Shown here: positions 10,630-22,567 of the stretch, in pieces | Position numbering within the stretch: position 1 is the first letter of the stretch | Layout: each line of letters opens with the position of its first letter | DNA from: Hysterium pulicare CBS 123377 | Lineage: Eukaryota; Ascomycota; Dothideomycetes; Hysteriales; Hysteriaceae | Length of the DNA: 64,000 nucleotides | Assembly: GCA_000467715.1 (NCBI GenBank) | Contig: AJFK01000293.1 | Coordinates: 62,001 to 126,000 of the forward strand | Direction: 5' to 3' | Notes under the pieces: model-generated | Seen by the model: the letters and a program-made list of their open reading frames with translations, nothing else | What the model was told of the DNA's origin: nothing | The model's database searches: none | Program-made: the position numbers and the translations under genes

Positions 10630-11554
10630 TCACAAAAGCGATACTCTCCCTCTCGTCCCACCCTTCCCCTCACCCGGGCTCTTCATCGCCTCCGAATAAC
10701 TCGGCGGCGGCGCCTCCCCAATTTCCGCCTCCCTCCTATCCACCGCATGCTGCCTCATCTCCTCTCCAACCCCAACTCCCACTTCCCCCATCTCCATCCA
10801 ATTGACACCCTCCTCCCCTTCTCTCGCCCTTAGCTTCGCCTTCTCCAACCTCGCTTTCCTCCTCCTTTGCCTTACCCACCAAAGCACAAACAAAACAGCA
10901 ATGATACCCAACACGCCGAACACAGCGCCCAGGATCTTAGCTAGCTTGTGCTCGTTGCTTGTGGACGCATAACCATAAGGTCCGTACGTCGGCGTCAAGT
11001 CCGGCGTCCATGGGATGCCTGATTGTGCGTCTGAGGAGAAGAGAAGAGGTTGAGAGCGAGTGGCGTTGATGACGCGGAAGGCGATGGAATTCGGGTTCGG
11101 GGTACGGGTACCGGTTTCGAGGGAGAAGAAGCAGGATTCGGTGGCGTTTTGGGTGGATGAGAGGGAAGGGGAAGAGGAAAGGAAGCGGAGAGTGTATGTG
11201 TAGGGTGGTGTGTAGGTGTAGAAAGAGGAAGAGTAGATGTGGGGTGTTGATCGGAACTGGGAGCCGGGTGTGTCTGGGTGGTGTTGGGAGTTAGGGAGGT
11301 GTTGTTTATATGGAAGGTTGGAGATTTGGAGATGACTTACTGTATACGCATGCGTAGGTTATGTTTTGAGGCGTGGGAAAAGAAGGTGAGGATCCGGCCG
11401 TCCAGTTTAATCTGATTCCATCGTTTACGTCTAGAGGGAAAGTGCCGAATCCAGTGGTGTTAGTTGTATTCAACGGATTTGCGTATTGATTATAAGAACT
11501 ATTGCTCGGCGCGCCCGTTGGGAATATCCAGGCGGAATTATTATTCAATGACAT
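10630..11554 (-). CDS. Type I single-pass membrane protein with cytosolic PPxY tail
   Basis: Two exons (11554-11341, 11273-10630) give 285 aa. The N-terminal two thirds are rich in Asn, Ser, Thr and Pro, with many N-glycosylation sequons (NNTS-like, NATES, NATRS) and cysteines, which fits an extracellular domain. No strong cleavable signal is visible at the start, so topology is inferred. One hydrophobic helix (ILGAVFGVLGIIAVLFVLWW) is followed by a basic stop-transfer run (RQRRRK) and an acidic tail with APPPSYSEA, a PPxY-type ligand for WW domains of Rsp5/Nedd4 ubiquitin ligases. This architecture is common among fungal surface proteins; no specific function is known to me. Its 3' end lies only 178 bp from the CDH stop (tail-to-tail). 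Confidence 0.75.
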
Positions 11555-12576
11555 GGCGGACGAGAATTGAGATAATTCTAAAGGAGATAGATACTAGTAG
11601 GACCTACGATAGTACGTAAGTACAATACATGCGAATGCAGGACACCAGCCGAAGACGGCCTTAAGCGTATTTTTTATTCCTCTTGATCCTACATGAAACC
11701 TGGAGGCCTGAGTGGGTTGTGAGGATCTGGTTTGGAGTGGTGGATCTGCTGATGTTGCTCCGCCCGCTTTGCCACGTCTTCGTCCGCGAGGCAGACAAGG
11801 AGTAGGAATCCTTCCGTATTGAAATCCAAGCAACTTTTAGCGATTTGGTCTGTCTTTCGGTGTTAATTGGAGTGATAATACGGGCAATCGGCGTTGAAAT
11901 TCCTTTGAAGAGGGTGAGTCGTTCGGGGTGGCTCTAATAAATGCAGATACGAGGCTGATTCTTGAAGAAAGTATGAGACAAGTTGAAAGGTGCTTTTCTT
12001 AATGATTGATGCACATCTCAGGCGCCTGAGACCAATGGCCCTGAGAACTTACTTGAGCTGTTGCCCCTGGAACGATCGAGTCGAAATCCAGATCTATACG
12101 AGAAAGATCATTATGAAGACATTAGAAAGCTCCTCAACTTCCAGTCGAGAATATGCGCGGACTTTGAGCAACACCGATACATCTCCTCCAAAAGAGTATA
12201 ACCATGAGTTAGCTCCGTGTCGGAGGTATTTAATAGACATAACTGTCTTGTCGAGAAGAGGAAGAAATATCTCACCAAAATCCGAAAGCAGAAAGCGATG
12301 ATATGAAGTTTTGAATCGTACATTGTTTTGCAGTTACTGATATCTGTTTTAATCCCAGAAACAGAATTGGCGTGGTAGAAGTCGCTGGTAAAGACGCCTT
12401 CGAGTGCCGTTTCCGTCGTTGATCCCAGCATCATCATAAGAAGCCTTTGATCCACTGCTCGGGATGGGTGTCCAATGCGGGTGCAAAGCTCCTATAGCCC
12501 ACCTTTACATCTCCATTTTCTATTTTTCATATCCAACAAGGGCCTTTCAATAAGTAGACAGATCTTGCCCGCCCAC
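11555..12576. other. Intergenic region
   Basis: About 1 kb between the membrane-protein start and the pICln stop. Only short reading frames without codon bias or recognisable motifs; no gene supported. Confidence 0.4.
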
Positions 12577-13450
12577 TCAGTCCGTCCGCCGCCACTTAGT
12601 CTCTCCGTCGCCCTGACCTCCATCAGCCGCACTGCCCCCATTCACACCTTCATCGACCTCGTCCAACGTCCTCACATGTCCAGCTCCAGTCCCTAACATC
12701 CCACCACCAATAAAATTTCCCTCCTCATCAAGATACTGATCCATATTCTCACTCGTGATCCATCCTCCAGCTCCCGGCATCTCGTCTTCCCCATCGCCAT
12801 CCTCCGCGTCCGATATGTCAGGGTCCTCGTTCAGGTTTTGGCAGTCATGAATTGCGACGTTTAATTGTTCGACACAGGGGTGAGCTGTAGTGGCCGTTTT
12901 GTAGTCGGGAGGGAAAACGGTGATGGGGAGGTGTTCGAGGTAGGCATCTTCGTCGTTGACGAGGTCTGGGTCGTTAAAGTTGAGTTGGATGTAGAGGACC
13001 GTGCCGTGTTCTGAGGTCTGCTTTCCATGTAGAGCGAGAGTTTGGTAGGGTATTGAGATACCAGTGGGTGTGGGTTGAGATTGGAAGATTGTGAAGCGAC
13101 TATGGTTACAACGGTCAGCATGAATTCCTTACACGATTTCGACGTTGACCTGAGCTATCATGTACGTACTCTGAAGCTACCCAGATCTCAACATTCGATA
13201 CCAATGCTGGCTCTGAGTCCTGAGCTGGGCCATCCACCGTAGCTGTATCTTTCGAGGAATCAACGTGTAGTTTCTGAAATACTTCTTGCGACTGCAGTTG
13301 ATCCCTAGGTATGCTGAGAGTGAGGCCCGAGTGCTTGCAATGTAGGACAGGCTTCTCTCCGAAGAATGTGGTTGGTGTTTGAGACTGATGTTCTTCGAGA
13401 GACTTGTAGTCTTCCTCTTTTGGGGGCGTACTGATGATCTCGAGTGACAT
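12577..13450 (-). CDS. pICln / methylosome chloride-conductance-regulator homologue
   Basis: PH-fold protein known in other eukaryotes as a chaperone that presents Sm proteins to the PRMT5 methylosome during snRNP assembly. Two exons (13450-13170, 13099-12577) give 267 aa. The N-terminus MSLEIISTPPKEEDY is followed by a PH-like region with the split element VEIWVASDRFTIFQSQ across the intron. The acidic segment EDPDISDAEDGDGEDE and a C-terminal motif around SENMDQYLDEEGNF are typical of the family. The upstream ATG frame at 13690 is not used: the family start fits the Met at 13450. The gene is divergent from WDR83 with 401 bp between starts. Confidence 0.88.
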
Positions 13451-13851
13451 GTTTAGTATACAGAGGCCAATTGAACTGTGAAAGAAGCTGTTGAGTGAAT
13501 TGGGCTGCCTTGCTGGATGCCTAGGAAAAGACAGGCTGAAAGCAGTGCACGAGGTACTATATAAGTACAAAGCTTTAGAAGAGGGGTATATGGAAAGTCT
13601 ATGCTCCAACCTAAGAAGTAGAGTATGTTGGTCACTCATAGAAACGTAGCTACGCTCTCGAGCGAGGGGTATTTGGAGGTAGAGCTCCAAGCTTTCATCA
13701 AATTAATTTGCCGAAGACGGCCCGATCCTTGGCGTTTCGAGGTTTACTCGTAGGGCTGAACTATCCTTATCACTTCCATATCATTCACCTCAAATTATCT
13801 TGCAAGATCGAATTTGGTCCTAAGTTGGAGAGATTCAGATTCGACTATGTT
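13451..13851. promoter_or_regulatory. Divergent promoter between pICln and WDR83 homologues
   Basis: 401 bp between opposed start codons. A TATATAAG-like string occurs near 13558-13565. No coding exon is supported. Confidence 0.45.
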
Positions 13852-14903
13852 ATGAGTCCACAGGTCCCTACAAGGCCAATTGCCAAACTCGGCGGCCACA
13901 ATGGCCCGGTTCATACTGTCACATACAGTGAAGGGTCAAGCCAATACGTACGTCCTTCGAACCTCCTGTTGATATAATACAAACCACTAACACACGACCC
14001 TAGATCCTAACCGGATCCTCAGACCGCACAATCCGCCTCTTCAATCCCTCCAAAGCCTCCCCTCCCTCCTCCCAAATCCCCTCTCCCGACCCCGCCCTCA
14101 TCCAAAAGTACTCCGCGCACGGCTACGAAGTCCTCGACATCTCCATCTCCCCCACAAACGAGACCTTCCTCTCCGTCGGTGGCGACAAAACTGTGTTCCT
14201 GTGGGACGTAGCTCGAGCGCAAACCCTGCGTCGCTTCACGGGCCACGCAGGCCGCATCAACGCCTGCGCATTCGGAGGCGAAGACGCGAGTGTTGCTATT
14301 AGTGGGAGTTATGATGGGACGGTTAGATTGTGGGATTGTAAGAGTCAGAGTACGAAGCCGTTGATGGTGTTGAACGAGGCGAGAGACAGTGTCAGTGATG
14401 TCTGTGTCATGGATAAAACAATTGTGAGCGCAAGTGTGGATGGGAGGGTTAGGAGCTATGATGTTAGGATGGGGAGGTGTACGGTTGATGTGGTTGGATA
14501 TCCCGTTACGTCGCTGAGCCCCACGAAGACGCAAGATTCCATTCTGGTCTCCAGTTTGGATTCTACAATCCGGCTTATGGATTCCTCGAATGGGCAGCTG
14601 TTGAAAGCGTATCGAGCGCCGGAGTATGTTAATACAGAGTTTCGGCTTAGATCCACGCTGGGTCTGAACGATAGCGTTGTCGTTAGTGGGAGTGATGATG
14701 GTCAGATCTTCGTCTGGGATTTGCTAGAAGGCAATGTTCTGCATAAATTGCGACACTCGCAAGCGCATGCTACGGGGAGCGTAGACAAGCCGACTTCCTC
14801 GAAGAGAGAAGTCGTTAGTGCCGTGGCATTCTGTAGGACGAGGAAGGAATGGGCGAGCGCGGGGGGTGATGGGAATGTGATTGTTTGGGGCGTGGCATCA
14901 TGA
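13852..14903 (+). CDS. WDR83: WD40 scaffold, WDR83/MORG1 homologue
   Basis: Seven-bladed WD40 protein related to the MAPK organizer 1/WDR83 scaffold, which also associates with spliceosomes. Two exons (13852-13947, 14004-14903) give 331 aa. The start MSPQVPTRPIAKLGGHNGPV and blades ILTGSSDRTIRLFNP, DKTVFLWDVARAQTLRRFTG, SGSYDGTVRLWD, SASVDGRVRSYDVR and SGSDDGQIFVWDL follow in order. The C-terminus ASAGGDGNVIVWGVAS ends right after the last blade, as expected for this short family. A function in splicing or MAPK signalling is transferred from homologues. Confidence 0.9.
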
Positions 14904-16283
14904 GTCGTGTACCGTTGAAGTAGCGGTCTGGCCTTCGGGGAGCATATCCTCCACGTGAGACATTGAAGTAGAACTCGGCGGTATGCACTCGTCTCAAGTG
15001 GGTTGAACAACGGCGTACGCACGCTTTCTGTTTAGTCATATGAATCCCACTCGGGCTGCGGGATATGCACGAACAAGCACAATAGGAAAGTCAAGCGACT
15101 GAGATGCTCGATTCTACGAGCTGCTTTGAACGCATGTTCGAAGACGTACAGCGTTTATATGCGGCTTAACGCATCATATCATACAGTTGAAATCATGTAT
15201 AACATGAGATGTAATACTTATTTTGGCTCGGGGGTACTTTCTATCCTACATCATAAAGCATGAAGCATTAGATACAAGATAGACTAACAAACTTTTTGGT
15301 GTTCCCCGATCGCAATGCAGCCGCCCAATGCCCTAGATCTGCCGCCAACAGTGTACCGTGGTCATTATAACATGATTCATGAACAACAGGAAAACATTTT
15401 GAGGTCGCCTCCAGCGGCTAAGGAGATAAAGGATGACAGGAGGTTTTGAGGGGGTGAAAGTTGTGATGGAGTGGGGATTTATAGGTAGATTGGGAAACAA
15501 ATGAGTGGGATGGCGCCAAGATGGTGATAGGGTCAGATTGTGCGTACATGAAGGGTGGCGTTGCTTTTCCAAAGTTCCAACATGATGAGAAACAGAACAT
15601 GGCTGAGTATACACAGTAGTGATGGCGGCCATCATGTGTGCCGTCAGCCTTACCAGCTTTCCCACCTAGGTTCTTCCCCCCCCCCCCCAAAAAAAAAAAG
15701 TTACTTGGTGCTGTAGAAATACGAGCGTATGATCGAAAGAAGATCAAGCGCCGATGAAAATGACCAAAGTCAAGGGTTGTGATGGTTCAGAGGTCGCTCG
15801 AAGTAGAAGGCCTTGCGGGATGAAAGTTTGAAACTGACGCCGCATGCATCCTCGTTCACATCAAATGAAAGACAACGACGGGCGAGAGTGACGAATTGAA
15901 GAAAGACAAAGGAGGAAAAGTCGGAGAGGCTCTAGCGTGCTCCTGCCTTGCGAAGGATTTTGGACGATAAATGGATGTTGCGGTGGCTTTCGGCAGCTGA
16001 CGCATCTGGTCTCGTTCGCGTTTGCTTCCTTAAATCGATCGGTGTGCAACGGCCTGAAGGCTGACATGCGCCCCTTGCGCACCCCACTTCAGCTCTATCA
16101 CACTTCCCTCAATCAACTTTTGTGATCGGTGAAGGCGAGTTCGCAAGCCGAGGTTGGCCTCACCTGGTGTCCTCTTCATGCGATGCGGTTCGTCACATAA
16201 ACTACGCCCAATGCAGTGATGAACCATTACTTGATCAGGCTCCTTGCAACCCGGTTCCCCGCAGACTCAGCCCTAAGAGGCAG
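14904..16283. other. Intergenic region with C/A homopolymer junction
   Basis: Tail-to-tail gap of 1.4 kb. It contains adjacent runs of 13 C and 11 A (15676-15699). Reading frames at 15333-15747 and 15861-16334 lack family motifs and splice partners; no gene supported. Confidence 0.4.
15676..15699. repeat. Homopolymer junction, C13 then A11
   Basis: Thirteen consecutive C are followed directly by eleven A. Length is likely polymorphic, and assembly error is possible. Confidence 0.9.
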
Positions 16284-17517
16284 CTAATCTGGCGTGGGAA
16301 TGACACCGTTCTCTGCACCCCTCAGCGCCCCTAATGCGCGCTTGAGCTCGTCTTCACCGACCATGACTGTCCCTGCGCGTGCTGTACTGAGATAGCTCAT
16401 CTCGACGGGACTTTCGATGGTTCCGGCCGTGCCGCCTACAAGGCGCCCAGCCACGCCGCAGACGATACCAGTGCTTTCGAGGGGAAGGTCGCGGAGATCA
16501 AGGGTGATGGGAATCAAGAAATCGTCCTTGGATCCCAGAAGGACATCTTGCGGAAAGTTGGGAAGGAGCGTGTGGTCGAGAAGCAAAGAGGCAGGCTCCG
16601 TATCCGTGAGCGTTAGGGAGAGGAAACGTGGATATGGTTTCGTGATGAGGCATTTTACTAGGCCAAGATGAAGCGCATCATCGGCTGCGCTCGTCATGCT
16701 ATTGCGGCTGCTACTTGAACCATTTGCTCCTAATTGGGAGGGATCCCTACGGCCCGCACACTGGATCAAACGGATGCTTGAGTCTACTGTTGGAACAATA
16801 TGCCGACGCTTCAGAGTGGCAAATGTACGAGTTTGAAGTTCGGAAATATTTGCCGGTGGGGGCGTGCCTGGTGGTGGAGGAACCTCGAATGAGGACGTGG
16901 ACGAGTGGTTTCTGCCGTGCTGTGACGAATTGATGTAGCTGGAAGTTTGATCTTCGAAGACAAATCCTCGCTCCTCCAGCGCATCGACTACTTGTCCGCG
17001 ACAGCGATGTGGAACCAGAATGTAGTCTGAGAAATATGTTGTTATGAAAAATATGGAACTGTGAAGAGTTAGCCCATGAACTTAAGAGAGCATTTGATAG
17101 AAGTGGCATGGTGATCTGAGCTTACATTCCTGCCATAGCAAGAGGACTTGTGAGTTCGAGGACCCTTTGTCCCGCATCAAGGCCTTCGCCATCGACTTGC
17201 ATGACAACAAAATCCTCACTGGTAATGGATATTTGGCTCTTCAACGAATCATTCAGGCTGTCTCGAACTGGAATAAAGAGTTCGCGAGCAAGCGCTCTGG
17301 AGCAAGCTACTGAACACTCGATAGGGGTGATGGAGATGTTGACAAAAGGGTGCTCATACGGCCAGCCTTTTGGAGGCCGAACGGCTCCGTTGCTGCTGGA
17401 GCCATTACTGCGATTCTCATTGGGAAGTAAGAGTTGCAGGATAGGCTGCAAGAAAGTTGAATAGAGATGCAGTGGAATGTGTATCAAAGCCAACTGCGTA
17501 TCCTTGGTGGCAATCAT
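16284..17517 (-). CDS. ACT-domain protein, CASTOR/GATSL-like
   Basis: Two exons (17517-17126, 17058-16284) give 388 aa. The segment joined across the intron, ELTSPLAMAGISIFFITTYF followed by SDYILVPH, is the signature of ACT_7 domains found in the mammalian CASTOR arginine sensors and in a widespread uncharacterised fungal family. A second ACT-like half occurs near the C-terminus (around GIVCGVAGRLVG and STARAGTVMVGEDELKRAL). A Ser/Pro-rich insertion of about 60 residues separates them. An amino-acid-sensing role is inferred from the fold only. The start MIATKDTQLALIHIPLHLYS begins directly with the first beta strand, typical of this family. Confidence 0.8.
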
Positions 17518-20500
17518 GGTGTTAGTGAGGTGAAAAAAATCCGACGAGGAAAATGATTAGTGGGGAGGTGGGTTATAAAACAGCCCTACAGGACGCCATG
17601 CATGAGACCTGCCCAATGTATCTTTTGCCTCAATAAGACAAGACTTTATTGAGATGCATAAAAAGACGCATGACGGATGACGAGAGGAGACATACAAGGA
17701 ATTGAATGTGTGCACTCAACAGTGTCATTGAAGACTCCATTACGTGCAACACAGGCGATAAGAATAGACGTCCGATGATGCCGGGGTCTCGTGAGTGACG
17801 GTGCCTGCAGGCCCAAACTCAGATTCTGGGGAGATGTCCGGCAAGGCTTACAACAAGGGCCAGAGCAGGACGTCAGGGAACGGCCGAATAAGCAAGCCTA
17901 TCGATTTCGGACCTGTTGAACAGAAAGAAGCAATATGGTCCAGTGAGGAAAATGGCAGGCTGGCGAACAGTGTGCAACTCGTAGCGCGGGGCGGTGGCGA
18001 GCCGGTCTCAGCGGTTGATGGGCTCTTGTCCAACGGGCCAGTGAGAAGTGTCGTTCTTGAAGTTCATTCCCAAAAACTTGCTGTGGAGATGGTTCAAAGG
18101 GGAAAGGCAGCGACTGTCGTGAAAGGATAACGGGAGAGCAAGGTTGGCTTTAAACTCAAAGCGCCGAGTCAAGGCGTGGAGGACGTGTCGACGATAGGTC
18201 CACGAAGGCGTACGTCCCACAGCGAGGTGTTAATTGTGGCTCTCGAGACTTTTGGCGATGGCTGAGTCTGGGACTCTGGGGTAGAGGTGCAGCGTGGGGA
18301 AGGGTGAGTGGCCCCTGATTGGCTGGATGCGTGCTTGATCGGGACCTCACGCTTCCCAGCAGCACGAGTTACAGCGTGGGGTGAATTGGCGGGGTCTGGT
18401 TATGTAGGATTGCTGCTGACGGCTTGCAACGCGGTGGAAGCAGGGCAACACGGGCAACCAAGGCGAAAGACATCCGGTGGCAGTGGGAGAGACAGAGATT
18501 TAAAGTGTTAGCAGTGTTAGTGGAGCCAAATCTCGTGAGCGCGTCAATGGGTGACTCGAAAAGGCACTCCGATAGTCGCGCCGAGGAGAGGAAGGCTTGT
18601 GAAAGCGCAACAGACGGCGTCCACCTGGAGCGCCATTCCACGGGCACGGGGTCGAGAGTGAGGACGTCAGCAACAAGACATTGCATCGTGAGGGGTTCTG
18701 CAAGCAGCTGGTGGACGGACATCAAAGCCCGCCACGAAACGTTGTCGTCTCTTTGTTGGGGGTTGATGCACAAAGCAGACGACGAGTTTTGCTCGCTACT
18801 GCACTGCTGCACGCTGCACGAAGACGGGCCTGTGCGCGGTGACGCTGATATTGATTGGCAATCTCATCGATCAAGTCCGTCAATCTTCAGCCGGTACCTG
18901 AATGATGTACCTGAGCGGCCATCACATCATTGGGAAAGCCGAAGAGACGAGTCCCGAGCATTGAGAGCTCCTATCACCAGCCTCCCAACAAGGATCTCTA
19001 TGACGACTGTGTTTGATATCGAATCGCTAACCCTATCTCACAGCTCCAGCCGACGTTGCCGCAGCGGCTACCACCGCTCTGAAAATTTCATCAATTTAGC
19101 CCCATCAGATCCACTACCGCCGTAAGCCCTTAGCCATCTAGACCTGGAGTAGGAGCCGTGTAGAGGGCCGTTTTACACATGCTCCCGAACCTAATTGCTT
19201 GCATTAGATGCAGTCCATTGCCCCGGCCAGGGAAGACCGGGCGCCTCTAGCTTGAGCCAAGTGCTCCAATCGTCCCTTAGATGTCTGTATCGTGGACCCT
19301 GATTTTACCTGTTATATCCGCTCAGCAATCTACCACAGCACAGCGTCCGGTGTAGGCGCTCTTTCAAAGGCCATGGAGACGGGTGATGTGGCAGTCCACG
19401 ACAGCCAAGCGAGGATGGTCCAAGGCTTTCATTCGAGAGACCTCACGATGCTCCGATAGAGTTTCAGCTGTGCAACAACAAGATGCTAACGTTACCCCGC
19501 AACAGCTCGGGCAATCCATTGTTGCATCCTTAAGCCATAAAGATGGAAGGATTAGCTTGACGTAGTAGTGTAACAATTACCCCAGAGTAAGTACGGTCGT
19601 TCGCATATCTCGGCCTCCTTACCGTCATCTATCGACCGGGGCCGGCTCTCAAGCTCGCGTATTCTTATTATTTTGGGCTTGCAATATGCAAGCTACGAGA
19701 TGTCATGCTTCAATCTAATCAGTGATGACGCTGGCGGCGCATGAACCCCTCTCTAGCTCCCAGGAGCCAAGGAAGTCTGCAGAGACTCCCCCACGTACCG
19801 CCTGTCCTCTGCGTGAAGAACAATTTAATAAGGTTGCGCGAGAGACGCCCGAAATGTTTACGAGTGGGGGGATGCAAGAAGTTACCACAAGTCTGTGATG
19901 AAGCCGAGATCCCGTTCGCTAGGCCTGCCAGATTGTGAATACCGCAAGATCTCAAACGCAAAGCGCATTAATATAGGTATACCTCCGGAGAGGGACAGCG
20001 CGCACATGTCGGACAGAACGCTTGTTGGGTTGTGCTGTCGTAAGTCGATACTCGGCTAGTTGACGTCTTATGGGGATGGCCTGATTCGAAGAACAAGGGT
20101 TCGCGATAGACATGTCCAGCATCATGATGTAGGATGCTGTCAGTCGTACTTGGGCTTCGCCGTCGTCATACTGCATTTGTTTGATGATGAAGAGCAAGAC
20201 GTGGAACTGATGATTCAAGGTCTCCGTGTTGCTTACTCATTAATTACAAAGACAGTCAATCACAGTCAGTCTTCATCTAACGTTAAGAGAAAGGCATGGA
20301 GTCCTGTAACTTGAGCCTAAGTATGCTCGTGGACTTAGACTTGAGACCGCTTCTCTGCTTCCTTATTTTATACTCGTCCACTTCATATTTCAGGTCCTGC
20401 TTCTCATTCTCGTAATAAGTTTAGTTTTTAAAAAGGACCACCAAACCAAACCGTTACGTTGGACCCTATCAAATCTTTATACTCAAGAGTCTCCAAACTT

Positions 20501-21052
20501 TAGCTGAAATTGGATTTCGAGATATCTTGCAGAGGTTTTTCTTCAATTCGTCCTTCATTTCTATTCTTGGACACTACTTTGAGGCCGTGCACCTCTGCCA
20601 AGTATCGTCAGTGTTTACTTCGCCGCATTGACCAGCCAAGTCAGATTCCTCTCTTATTTAATCTCATCCTCCGAAGGCATGACTGGCCCGCTTACCCTGG
20701 AGGATGGCTACGATCCTTCCTGCGGCACGACTACTCTTCTAGTATCACTTTTGAGTCACAGCCTCACATAGGTCTGAGATTCAGGCAGCGGTGCGGCACG
20801 GTGACAGTTCATCAAGAGGCCAGCTGGTAGGTACTCAATGGAGCTTTATGCTTGAGTATTTCCTCCCGAAGTCAATTTTTCTTGTTCAGATCTCAATCTT
20901 CCCTCCTGCGTGGCCGTCGTTTGCGTGGGAACACTCTCACTGATCTCAGGCCGCCGGCCCCCATTTCCATCCTCCGGGCATTCTTGTTAAGAACAATTTA
21001 CAAACATACTCTACGAATCCACACTCTGCGTCTGCGAATATCACCCGCCACC
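17518..21052. other. Large gene-free interval
   Basis: 3.5 kb without a supported gene. The longest reading frame (18424-19125) has no recognisable motif, random-looking composition and no conserved neighbour. The last few hundred bases are probably the promoter and long leader of the 21053 gene. I see no transposon ends, no long direct repeats and no tRNA. A long non-coding RNA or decayed element cannot be excluded. Confidence 0.45.
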
Positions 21053-21568
21053 ATGCCCGTCGTAACCATAGATGACTATAATGGCACCCGAGCGACACGC
21101 CGCACGTGTCCCGGCATGCGAAGCTGCTGGCCCGGAATGAGCGTCCAAAGCTTCAACCCCTTCGTGTCCGACCGCACCCTTATGTGCCGCCGCATCTGCA
21201 TGGTCGGCATTCTCACCATCAGAACCCTAAACTCCATCTTCCTGACCCTCCATCACGGCCTCGGACCATCAATCATTCCCTCCATCATCTTGGGCGTTAT
21301 CTTCTTCTTCTTCGTAGCCTACTCCCTCCACCTTATCGGCGAAATGAGCGGAGAGAGAGGAGTATGCGGGACACTTTGGAACCGGTGGCATTTCGATGCT
21401 TTCCTCGCCATCGCTTTCCTCGCTCATGTGGGGTTTGTTGGGGGTTTCTTCGTTGGTATGCCGGCTACAATTGGGAGTGCCTTGTGGATTACGATGGCCA
21501 TTCTCATCTTCGTTGTGTCTTGGATTGCGTGGTGGGATCCGGAGACGGTTGGTCATTCTGCTGTCTGA
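21053..21568 (+). CDS. Four-helix integral membrane protein, function unknown
   Basis: Single exon, 171 aa. The start is placed at the Met at 21053 because its context (CGCCACC before ATG) is near-perfect; the same frame runs upstream to 20852 but that part looks like leader. The hydrophilic N-terminus is Cys/Arg-rich (TRRTCPGMRSCWPGM). Four hydrophobic segments follow: around MVGILTIRTLNSIFLTL, IIPSIILGVIFFFFVAYSL, FDAFLAIAFLAHVGFVGGFF and ALWITMAILIFVVSWIAWW. This resembles small fungal MARVEL-like or DUF plasma-membrane proteins, but I cannot name the family. Confidence 0.7.
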   Translation: MPVVTIDDYNGTRATRRTCPGMRSCWPGMSVQSFNPFVSDRTLMCRRICMVGILTIRTLNSIFLTLHHGLGPSIIPSIILGVIFFFFVAYSLHLIGEMSGERGVCGTLWNRWHFDAFLAIAFLAHVGFVGGFFVGMPATIGSALWITMAILIFVVSWIAWWDPETVGHSAV

Positions 21569-22216
21569 GATATCTTTTGGCCGCTTCTAATGGCATCAGG
21601 GTGTCTATCTCCCATATTGAGCGCTTGAAAGCTTTGAACCACGCGTTTTTGTTGCCGTTGATTCTACTCTATTGCGTGACTTGCGTACTTGCTTGATGGG
21701 CGTAGGACGTCGGAGCACAGTGGGTGTCATTATTCGTGGTACAGACTTCCATGGCGTACAAGCATGGATAGATATTATTGTATATGCTACTTTCTGAATA
21801 TGCTCCAGGATAGCACCTTGCTTTAGCGCCTTGTACCGAGTCTAAGTCGACTTAGTACCTCGGTAGGCTGGTGGTAAAGAGAATAGTAGATGCAGACCGA
21901 TCTTCAGAAACGACGAATTCTAACACCCGTGTGGAAGGCATCTGGCATTCTTCTCACATTACTAAGCATCATAGTCTACTTTGTCGTCAGACCTATAGTG
22001 AGCATTGAAAATGTTGTCAAGCTTTTGTCCCTCTGTAATATATACGCCATTACAGTATTACATTCAATAACTAACAAAAATATTTACTACACAACAAAGC
22101 CTACCCGTAGACATACACAAAGCTCCAATACGAAGAATCAGAACTTTCAAAACCAATATCTCTTTCAAACCTCCTCGCGGCTCCCTATTGACCTCAAGGA
22201 CAACGGCTACAAATCA
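21569..22216. other. Intergenic region
   Basis: Convergent 3' flanks of the 21053 and 22217 genes. A reading frame at 21890-22432 overlaps the antisense of the Cys-rich gene and lacks motifs. No gene supported. Confidence 0.4.
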
Positions 22217-22567
22217 TCAATACTTCACACCGTCCTTCTCCTTCTCCACCACCTGCTCATACGCCGGCAACTCGCCCCTCTCCACACCCCTTTCCTCCCT
22301 CCCAAATCCACCAACCTCATCACTCAAAACTTTTGGAACACCATGATTCGCATACTGCAAAGAGCAGCTCCTCTTATGCCATTTCTTCCTTCCGCAGCCC
22401 TCGCAGCGGGGTTTCCGGGTGCAGCAGGATGACTTGGCGAGTACTTCTGGGTACCCTGTCGGTGCTATGACCACAGTTTGGGGGTAGGAGTGTGGTGTTC
22501 GGCACGATTTCTTGCAAAATTTCTTGCGGTTGCAACCTGTGCAGCGGGGACGGGGTTGGCAGCACAT
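22217..22567 (-). CDS. Small basic protein with duplicated Cys cluster
   Basis: Single exon, 116 aa, not recognised. Two near-identical blocks stand out: CCQPRPRCTGCNRKKFCKKSC (residues 2-22, first C at 2) and CCTRKPRCEGCGRKKWHKRSC (about 48-68). The shared pattern is CC-x3-PRC-x-GC-x-RKK-x4-SC, with an extra Cys in the first copy and His in the second. The spacing could bind zinc or form disulphides. The acidic C-terminus ends with ELPAYEQVVEKEKD, a possible LPxY ligand for WW domains. No signal peptide is visible, so a cytosolic or nuclear location is more likely than secretion. Coding status is inferred from the conserved repeat. Confidence 0.6.
   Translation of the reverse strand: MCCQPRPRCTGCNRKKFCKKSCRTPHSYPQTVVIAPTGYPEVLAKSSCCTRKPRCEGCGRKKWHKRSCSLQYANHGVPKVLSDEVGGFGREERGVERGELPAYEQVVEKEKDGVKY

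Noticed and set aside
15333-15747. Two overlapping minus-strand frames of about 110 residues
   Set aside because: They span the C13/A11 homopolymer and have no domain or splice partner.
18424-19125. 233-residue open frame in the large gap
   Set aside because: Composition is random-looking (rich in Arg, Ser, Cys, Trp and His), there is no domain, and opposed frames overlap it heavily. Kept as non-coding.
20852-21052. N-terminal extension of the four-helix membrane protein
   Set aside because: The extension has no conserved look, while the Met at 21053 has a near-ideal start context. Treated as leader.
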